From contig JBFGCA010000043.1 in the NCBI GenBank assembly GCA_041567315.1, positions 1 through 35,813 on the forward strand: a stretch of 35,813 bases of DNA, read 5' to 3'. Below the pieces are notes generated by a model. That model was not told where the DNA came from. It ran no database searches and saw nothing but the letters and a program-made list of their open reading frames with translations. Shown here one piece after another: positions 30,153-35,813 of this stretch. This stretch comes from JBFGCA01 sp041567315. GTDB lineage: Bacteria > Acidobacteriota > Thermoanaerobaculia > Multivoradales > JAHEKO01. How positions within the stretch are numbered: the first letter of the stretch is position 1; each line of letters starts with the position of its first letter. The position numbers and the translations under genes were made by a program.

Positions 30153-32621
30153 ATGGACTTTCCCAAGCGCTACAAGCACCAGGAGGCCGAGCCCCGCATC
30201 CGGCGGATGTGGGAGGAGGAGGGGATCTACCGCTACGACCCCGATTCGCCCCTGCCCTGCTACTCGGTCGACACCCCGCCCCCCTACGTCTCCTCGGCCC
30301 ATCTCCACGTCGGCCACGCGATGAGCTATTCGCAGGCCGAGTTCATCGTGCGCTACAAGCGCATGCGCGGCTACAACGTCTTCTACCCGATGGGCTTCGA
30401 CGACAACGGGCTGCCCACCGAGCGCTACGTCGAGCGCAAGTACAAGGTCGACAAGTCCAAGATCAGCCGCCGCGAGTTCATCGACCTCTGCCTCAAGGAG
30501 ACCCGGATCGGCGCCCGCACCTACCGGGACCTGTGGGAGGCGCTGGGGATCTCGGTCGACTGGTCGCTGACCTACTCGACGATCGACGAGCGCAGCCGGC
30601 GCACCGCCCAGCGCAGCTTCCTGGAGCTGGCCCGCGACGGTCTGGTGGAGCGCCGCGGCGAGCCCATCCTGTGGTGCCACCGCTGCGCGACCGCCATCGC
30701 CCAGGCCGACGTCGAGACGCTGGACGTCCCCACCCGGCTCCACGACGTCGCCTTCCTGGCCGGCGACGGGCGCCACCTGGTGATCAGCACCACCCGCCCC
30801 GAGCTGATCCCGGCCTGCGTCGCGCTCTACGTCCATCCCGAGGACGGGCGCTACGCCTCGCTGGTGGGCCAGCAGGTCGAGGTGCCGCTGTTCGACTACA
30901 AAGTCGAGGTCCGCACCCACCGCGACGTCGACCCCGAGTTCGGCACCGGGCTCATGATGGTCTGCACCTGGGGCGACATGGACGACGTCGTCAAGTGGCG
31001 CGAGCATGGCCTCGACTCGCGGCCGGTGCTCGACCCCCGCGGCCGCATGAACGAGCTGGCGGGACCTTACGCGGGGCTGCCGATCAAGAAGGCGCGGCAG
31101 CAGATCGTCGAGGCGCTCGACGGCGCCGGGCTGCTGGCCGGCGGGCGGCCGCTCGACCACAAGGTCGGGGTCCACGACCGCTGCAAGACGCCGGTCGAGT
31201 TCAACCACAGCCCGCAGTGGTTCCTGCGGGTGCTCGACTTCAAGGATGAGCTGCTGGCGCGCGGCGCCGAGCTGGTCTGGTTCCCGGAGTTCATGAAGGC
31301 GCGCTACGACGACTGGGTGCAGGGTCTCAAGTGGGACTGGTGCATCTCGCGCCAGCGCTACTACGGGGTGCCGTTCCCGGTCTGGTACTGCGTGGCCTGC
31401 GACCAGCCGTGGCTGGCGCCGCTCGAGACGCTGCCGGTCGACCCGGCGGTCGACCCGGTGCCCGAGGGCGCCAGCTGCGCCTGCGGCGGCACCGAGCTGC
31501 GTCCCGAAGAGGACGTCATGGACACCTGGATGACCAGCTCGCTGACGCCGCTGATCAACGCCCGCTGGGCCTACGACGACGAGGAGCGGATGGGCGCCAT
31601 CTACCCGCAGTCGATCCGCGTCCAGGCCTACGAGATCATCCGCACCTGGCTGTTCTACACGGTGGTCAAGAGCCACTTCCACACCCGCTCGCTGCCCTGG
31701 GAGGCGGTGATGATCTCGGGCTGGGGGCTCGACTCCGAGGGCCGCAAGATGTCCAAGAGCCTCGGCAACTTCGTCGAGCCGGCGCCGGTCATCGAGCGCT
31801 ACTCGGCCGACGCCGTACGCTACTGGGCGGCCGGCGCCACCCTGGGCAGCGACCGCCGCTTCAACGAGCAGGACGTGGCCGACGGCAAGCGGCTGCTGAC
31901 CAAACTGTGGAACGCCACCCGCTTCGTCGCCGGCCACCTGGGGCACGGGGAGGGCGAGGACCCGGCGGCGGGCGAGCCGACGGCGGCCGACCGCTGGATC
32001 CTGTCGCGGCTGGCGGCCACCGCGCGGGCCGCCACCGACGCCTTCGAGCGCTACGAGTACAGCCACGCGCTCCAGGCCACCGAGCGCTTCTTCTTCAGCG
32101 ACTTCTGCGACAACTACCTGGAGATGGTCAAGGAGCGCTTCTGGAAGCCCGAGCGCTTCGCGCCAGGGCGGGTGGCGGCCGCGCGGTCGACCGTCCGCCG
32201 GGTGCTGCTCGACGTCCTCAAGCTGTTCGCGCCGTTCCTGCCCTACCTCACCGAGGAGCTGTACCAGCTGGTCTTCCGGCGGCCGGGCGAGCCGGTGAGC
32301 ATCCACGTCAGCCGCTGGCCGGAGTGGGCCGAGGGCGCGGTCGACCCCGAGGCCGAGGCGGCCGGGCAGCTGCTGGTCGAGCTGCTGACCGCGGCCCGGC
32401 GGTGGAAGACGGCGCACAAGGTGCACGCCAACTTCCCGCTCGAGCGGATCGTGGTGTCGGCGGGCAACGACCGGCGGGCGGCGGTCGAGGCCGTCGCCGA
32501 CGACCTCAAGGCCGCCGCCCACGCCGCCGAGGTGAGCCTGGCCGGCGGCGGCGAGGTCGAGACCGGGGTGCCGGGCGTCACCCTGGCGCTGACCCTGGCG
32601 GCCGAGCCCGCGACCCGCTAG
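30153..32621 (+). CDS. valS: Valine--tRNA ligase, archaeal/rickettsial-type subfamily
   Basis: An 822-residue class I synthetase that charges tRNA-Val. HVGH (residues 52-55) is the HIGH motif and KMSKS (532-536) the second catalytic loop. The editing domain shows LVISTTRPELIPACVALYVHPED. Zinc-type Cys sets appear as CHRC (about 174-177) and CVAC...CACG (about 416-450). The catalytic region reads MGFDDNGLPTERYVE, as in archaeal and Rickettsia ValRS, whereas typical bacterial ValRS have a PGTDHAG motif there. The C-terminal coiled-coil tRNA arm of typical bacterial ValRS (880-950 residues) is missing: the chain ends GVTLALTLAAEPATR. I infer an ancestral gene replacement. Val rather than Ile or Leu is chosen from these motifs; confidence in the subclass is good but not absolute. 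The next gene lies 86 bases downstream. Confidence 0.9.
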   Translation: MDFPKRYKHQEAEPRIRRMWEEEGIYRYDPDSPLPCYSVDTPPPYVSSAHLHVGHAMSYSQAEFIVRYKRMRGYNVFYPMGFDDNGLPTERYVERKYKVDKSKISRREFIDLCLKETRIGARTYRDLWEALGISVDWSLTYSTIDERSRRTAQRSFLELARDGLVERRGEPILWCHRCATAIAQADVETLDVPTRLHDVAFLAGDGRHLVISTTRPELIPACVALYVHPEDGRYASLVGQQVEVPLFDYKVEVRTHRDVDPEFGTGLMMVCTWGDMDDVVKWREHGLDSRPVLDPRGRMNELAGPYAGLPIKKARQQIVEALDGAGLLAGGRPLDHKVGVHDRCKTPVEFNHSPQWFLRVLDFKDELLARGAELVWFPEFMKARYDDWVQGLKWDWCISRQRYYGVPFPVWYCVACDQPWLAPLETLPVDPAVDPVPEGASCACGGTELRPEEDVMDTWMTSSLTPLINARWAYDDEERMGAIYPQSIRVQAYEIIRTWLFYTVVKSHFHTRSLPWEAVMISGWGLDSEGRKMSKSLGNFVEPAPVIERYSADAVRYWAAGATLGSDRRFNEQDVADGKRLLTKLWNATRFVAGHLGHGEGEDPAAGEPTAADRWILSRLAATARAATDAFERYEYSHALQATERFFFSDFCDNYLEMVKERFWKPERFAPGRVAAARSTVRRVLLDVLKLFAPFLPYLTEELYQLVFRRPGEPVSIHVSRWPEWAEGAVDPEAEAAGQLLVELLTAARRWKTAHKVHANFPLERIVVSAGNDRRAAVEAVADDLKAAAHAAEVSLAGGGEVETGVPGVTLALTLAAEPATR

Positions 32622-32707
32622 CCGGCCCCTCTTGAGCTAGACTGCCCGCGGGTCGGGACGGGGGGACCGCGCCACCGCCCGGTCGGCCCCTCCCCACCAG
32701 CTCGACG

Positions 32708-35554
32708 ATGACCACGGGTCCCGAGGCCCCGCCGCCGATTCGCGTGGCGCGCTACGTGCCGGCGGTCGGCCCGCGGCTCAAGAAGCTGCTGGCGGTGGTC
32801 TTCGGGCTGTTCGCCCTGCTGGCGGTCAACGCCACCTATCTGGCGGCGGTCAGCCTCTTCGAGTGGGCGACGGGCGAGACCTATCAGAACTGGTTCTACC
32901 TGCTGATGTTCGTCGTCCATCTGGCGCTCGGCCTGCTGCTCGTCGGGCCGGTGCTGGTCTTCGGCGTCCTCCACGCCAGGAACGCCTATCGCCGGCCCAA
33001 CCGCCGGGCGGTCAGGGTGGGGATCGCGCTCCTCGCCACCGCCCTGGTGCTGATCGCCAGCGGCGTGGTGCTGACCCGCATCGAGGGCGTCATCGTGGTC
33101 AAGGACCCGGCGGTGCGCTCGGTGGCCTACTGGGCGCACGTGCTGACCCCGCTCGTCGCCGCCTGGCTGTTCGTCCTCCACCGGCTGGCCGGCCCCCGGA
33201 TCGAGTGGCGGGTGGGGCGGCGCTGGGCGCTGCTGGCGGGCGGCTTCGCGGCGGTGATGCTGATCGTCCAGGCGCAGGACCCGCGGCGGTGGAACGTCGA
33301 GGGGCCGGCGAGCGGCGAGAAGTACTTCTTCCCGTCGCTGGCCCGCACCGCCACCGGCGACTTCATCCCCGCCCGGGTGCTGATGTACGACGACTACTGC
33401 CGGGAATGTCACGAGGACAGCCACCGCGGCTGGGCGGCCTCGGTCCACCGCTTCAGCTCGTTCAACAACCCGCCCTACCTGTTCTCGGTGCGCGAGACCC
33501 GGCGGGTGTCGCTGGAGCGCGACGGCGTGGTCCAGGCCTCGCGCTTCTGCGCCGGCTGCCACGACCCGGTGCCGTTCTTCTCCGGGCGCTTCGACGACCC
33601 GGAGTTCGACGACGAGGGCGATCCCACCGCCCACGCCGGCATCACCTGCACCACCTGCCACGCCATCACCAACCTCAACAGCGTGCGCGGCAACGCCGAC
33701 TACACCATCGAGGAGCCGATCCACTACCCGTTTGCCTTCAGCGACGGCCGGCTCCTGGGCTGGGTCAACCGCCAGCTGGTCAAGGCCAAGCCGGAGTTCC
33801 ACAAGAAGACCTTCCTCAAGCCGCTCCACCGCACTGCCGAGTTCTGCGGCGCCTGCCACAAGGTCCACCTGCCGGTCGAGCTCAACGGCTACAAGTGGCT
33901 GCGCGGCCAGAACCACTACGACAGCTACCTGCTGAGCGGGGTCTCCGGCCACGGGGTGGCGAGCTTCTACTACCCGGACAAGGCGCAGCACAACTGCGCC
34001 GGCTGCCACATGCCCCTCGAGCCCTCGGAGCAGTTCGCGGCCCGTGACTTCGACGACTCCGGGGTGAGGAAGATCCACGGCCACCAGTTCCCCAGCGCCA
34101 ACACCGCCATCCCGCGGCTGGTCGGGCTGCCCGAGGAGACGATCGAGGCCCACCGCGCCTTCAACGAAGGGGTGATGCGGGTGGATCTGTTCGGCCTCAA
34201 GGAGGAGGGGACCATCGACGGCGCCCTCACCGCGCCGCTGCGCCCCGCGGTGCCGGCGCTGGTGCCGGGGCGGAGCTACCTGCTGGAGGCCGTGGTCCGC
34301 ACCGTCAAGATGGGTCACGAGTTCACCCAGGGAACCACCGACTCCAACGAGGTGTGGCTCGACGTCACCGTGTCGAGCGGCGGCCGGGTCATCGGCCGCA
34401 GCGGCGGCCGCGGCGCCGACGGCGAGATCGACCCCTGGTCGCACTTCGTCAACTCCTACGTCCTCGACCGCGACGGCAACCGCATCGACCGGCGCAACGC
34501 CCAGGACATCTTCGTGGCGCTCTACAACCACCAGATCCCGCCGGGGGCGGCCGACGTCGTCCACTACCGGCTCGACCTGCCGGCCGGGCTGCGGACCCCG
34601 GTGACCGTCGAGGTGGCGCTGCGCTACCGCAAGTTCGACGCCACCTACATGCAGCACGTCTTCGGACCCGACTACGTCAACGAGCTGCCGTTGCTGACCC
34701 TGGCCGAGGACCGGCTGACCTTCCCGATCGCCGGCTCGCCGCTCGAGCTCGCGGTCCACAACCCGCCGTCGCCGATCGACGAGTGGCAGCGCTGGAACGA
34801 CTACGGGATCGGTCTGCTGCGCAAGGGCGGCAAGTCCAAGGGCGAGCTGCGCCAGGCCGAGCAGGCCTTTCGGCGGGTCGAGGCGCTGGGCCGGCCCGAC
34901 GGCCCGCTCAACCTGGCGCGGGTCTATCTGGCCCAGGGCACGGTCGAGGACCTGGCGATTCAGGCGCTGGCCCGCGCCGCCGCCTTCGAGCCGCCGGCGC
35001 CGAGCTGGTCGGTGGCCTGGTTCACCGGGTTGGTCAACAAGGAGAACGGCTTCCTCGACGAGGCGGTCGGCAACTTCCGCTCGATCCTGGCGCTCGACGA
35101 CGCCGAGACCCGGCGCCGCGAGTTCGACTTCAGCCTCGACTACCGGCTGCTCAACGAGCTGGGGCAGACGCTGTTCGAGCGCGCCAAGCAGGAGCGCGGC
35201 GACGCCCGCCAGGCGGAGCGCGAGCGCTTCCTGGGCGAGGCGCTCGAGACCTTCCAGCGGGTGCTCGAGCTCGACCCCGAGAACGTCACCGCCCACTACA
35301 ACCTGGACCTGATCTACAAGCAGCTCGGCGACCGCCAGCGGGCCGCCGAGCACTTCCGGCTCTACCGGACCTACAAGCCGGACGACAACGCCCGCGACCG
35401 GGCGATCGCCGCCCACCGTGCGGCCAACCCGGCCGCCGACCACGCCGCCGAGGCGATCGTCATCTACGACCTGCGGCGCCCGGGGGCCTACGAGCTGCCC
35501 GCCGAGCAGCGCGCCGCGGCGGCGGCGGAGCCGGCGCGCCGGGCAGCTCCCTGA
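32708..35554 (+). CDS. Membrane-anchored five-haem cytochrome c with TPR domain
   Basis: A 948-residue protein in three parts. (a) About five membrane spans in residues 25-200. (b) A multihaem c-type domain with five C-x-x-C-H sites: CRECH (231), CAGCH (281), CTTCH (314), CGACH (380) and CAGCH (430), with extra histidines (for example HGHQ near 460) available as distal ligands. (c) A beta-rich domain (about 490-680) and C-terminal TPRs (about 690-910; AHYNLDLIYKQLGDRQRAAEHF). Haem attachment happens in the periplasm. Layout and motifs resemble the cytochrome c554/multihaem families of electron-transfer proteins; the redox partner is unknown. ATG 32708 is the first in frame. The gene ends just before a long inverted-repeat element and converges with the partial gene at the right edge. 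Confidence 0.88.
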   Translation: MTTGPEAPPPIRVARYVPAVGPRLKKLLAVVFGLFALLAVNATYLAAVSLFEWATGETYQNWFYLLMFVVHLALGLLLVGPVLVFGVLHARNAYRRPNRRAVRVGIALLATALVLIASGVVLTRIEGVIVVKDPAVRSVAYWAHVLTPLVAAWLFVLHRLAGPRIEWRVGRRWALLAGGFAAVMLIVQAQDPRRWNVEGPASGEKYFFPSLARTATGDFIPARVLMYDDYCRECHEDSHRGWAASVHRFSSFNNPPYLFSVRETRRVSLERDGVVQASRFCAGCHDPVPFFSGRFDDPEFDDEGDPTAHAGITCTTCHAITNLNSVRGNADYTIEEPIHYPFAFSDGRLLGWVNRQLVKAKPEFHKKTFLKPLHRTAEFCGACHKVHLPVELNGYKWLRGQNHYDSYLLSGVSGHGVASFYYPDKAQHNCAGCHMPLEPSEQFAARDFDDSGVRKIHGHQFPSANTAIPRLVGLPEETIEAHRAFNEGVMRVDLFGLKEEGTIDGALTAPLRPAVPALVPGRSYLLEAVVRTVKMGHEFTQGTTDSNEVWLDVTVSSGGRVIGRSGGRGADGEIDPWSHFVNSYVLDRDGNRIDRRNAQDIFVALYNHQIPPGAADVVHYRLDLPAGLRTPVTVEVALRYRKFDATYMQHVFGPDYVNELPLLTLAEDRLTFPIAGSPLELAVHNPPSPIDEWQRWNDYGIGLLRKGGKSKGELRQAEQAFRRVEALGRPDGPLNLARVYLAQGTVEDLAIQALARAAAFEPPAPSWSVAWFTGLVNKENGFLDEAVGNFRSILALDDAETRRREFDFSLDYRLLNELGQTLFERAKQERGDARQAERERFLGEALETFQRVLELDPENVTAHYNLDLIYKQLGDRQRAAEHFRLYRTYKPDDNARDRAIAAHRAANPAADHAAEAIVIYDLRRPGAYELPAEQRAAAAAEPARRAAP

Positions 35555-35555
35555 G

Positions 35556-35724
35556 CTAGCAGTCCGTGGTGGAAGCCCGTCCGCCCGTCTGGCGGCGGGG
35601 CGAGGCCGTCTGCGGCGTTGCCGCTCCTCGACAATGGCTCGGCATTGCCTGCGTCGCGGCGCCCGGCATCCGGCCCCGCCGCGCTCGCCAGCCGACCCGA
35701 CCGACTTCGACCACGGACTGCTAG
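35556..35724. repeat. Long inverted-repeat element between convergent genes (MITE/REP-like)
   Basis: CTAGCAGTCCGTGGT (35556-35570) matches the complement at 35710-35724 perfectly, extending to 19 of 20 bases (35556-35575 against 35705-35724). The interior is GC-rich and partly self-complementary. The stop codon of the next gene uses the terminal CTAG. The element could act as a bidirectional terminator or be a small non-autonomous mobile element. I see no other copy in this window. Confidence 0.7.
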
Positions 35725-35813
35725 GGCTCGCGACCGTAGCGCGCGAGGACGGCGGTGGCCGCCGCCAGACCCTGCTCGGCGGCGCGGATCTGGCGGTCGG
35801 CGGCGGCGAAGTC
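35721..35813 (-). CDS. 3' end of an unidentified protein gene (partial)
   Basis: A - strand frame enters from the right edge and ends with TAG at 35721-35723; the last 30 residues read DFAAADRQIRAAEQGLAAAT then AVLARYGREP. The helix-rich Ala/Arg composition could be the end of a coiled-coil or TPR-type protein, but no family can be named. Its stop lies inside the inverted-repeat element, and it is convergent with the cytochrome gene. Confidence 0.6.
   Translation of the reverse strand, partial: DFAAADRQIRAAEQGLAAATAVLARYGREP

Noticed and set aside
28218..32522. Long - strand open frame across the BNR and ValRS genes
   Set aside because: It is a shadow caused by high GC; both overlapped genes have clear motifs on their own frames.
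32708..35443. - strand open frame opposite the cytochrome gene
   Set aside because: The + strand has five C-x-x-C-H motifs and TPRs; the opposite frame is a low-complexity mirror.

Overview
This is a GC-rich, gene-dense chromosomal window from a Gram-negative bacterium. Lipoproteins, a LolA-like protein, a beta-barrel candidate, an RND exporter and a membrane-anchored multihaem cytochrome imply a double membrane. An Acidobacteriota (Thermoanaerobaculia-like) host is my best guess, but it is inference. It rests on the ECF43-type sigma factor paired with a kinase-TPR protein, a C-terminal DGFESGD..GW tail on a secreted protein, and a DUF222/HNH remnant.

Layout. (1) 3-3985, + strand: the end of an operon with an FtsX/MacB-type permease, a LolA-like periplasmic protein, a predicted outer-membrane barrel and a half-size RND/MMPL protein. 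This is probably an envelope lipid or lipoprotein export set. (2) 4031-5457: a Phd/VapBC-like toxin-antitoxin pair, a frameshifted DUF222/HNH pseudogene and a tRNA-like scrap, which together look like a decaying accessory patch. (3) 5458-18452, - strand: a GGDD-type (PPi-dependent by motif) phosphofructokinase, a two-ABC plus HlyD peptide exporter of NHLM type with a C39 leader peptidase, a Ser/Thr kinase-TPR protein, an ECF sigma factor, two tandem HD-GYP proteins with a small membrane protein, and an 18-codon peptide gene followed by a near-perfect intrinsic terminator. (4) 18530-27664, - strand: a TPR-CHAT protein that has lost its catalytic His, and a very large thioester alpha-2-macroglobulin lipoprotein. 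(5) 27848-35554: a DUF488 protein, a secreted BNR-repeat protein, a ValRS of the archaeal/rickettsial subtype and a five-haem TPR cytochrome. (6) 35556-35724: a long inverted-repeat element. (7) The 3' end of an unidentified - strand gene.

The most interesting part is about 6.7-21.4 kb. The tiny peptide gene has an ideal Shine-Dalgarno sequence and its own terminator, and it lies directly behind the pseudo-CHAT gene. One apparent transcription unit further on come a kinase-controlled sigma factor and a complete peptide-processing exporter. I propose, as inference only, a regulated short-peptide secretion or signalling system: the sigma factor, gated by the kinase, drives the exporter; the C39 domain trims the cargo; and the CHAT and HD-GYP proteins act as modifiers or sensors. 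Two members of the cluster (CHAT and the second HD-GYP) have lost catalytic residues, and the N-terminus of the second ABC protein is a cysteine-less C39-like domain. Non-catalytic scaffolding therefore appears to be a theme. Transcription units inferred from terminators and spacing: alpha-2-macroglobulin; CHAT-peptide; membrane protein-HD-GYP-HD-GYP; sigma-kinase-HlyD-ABC-ABC (possibly with PFK).
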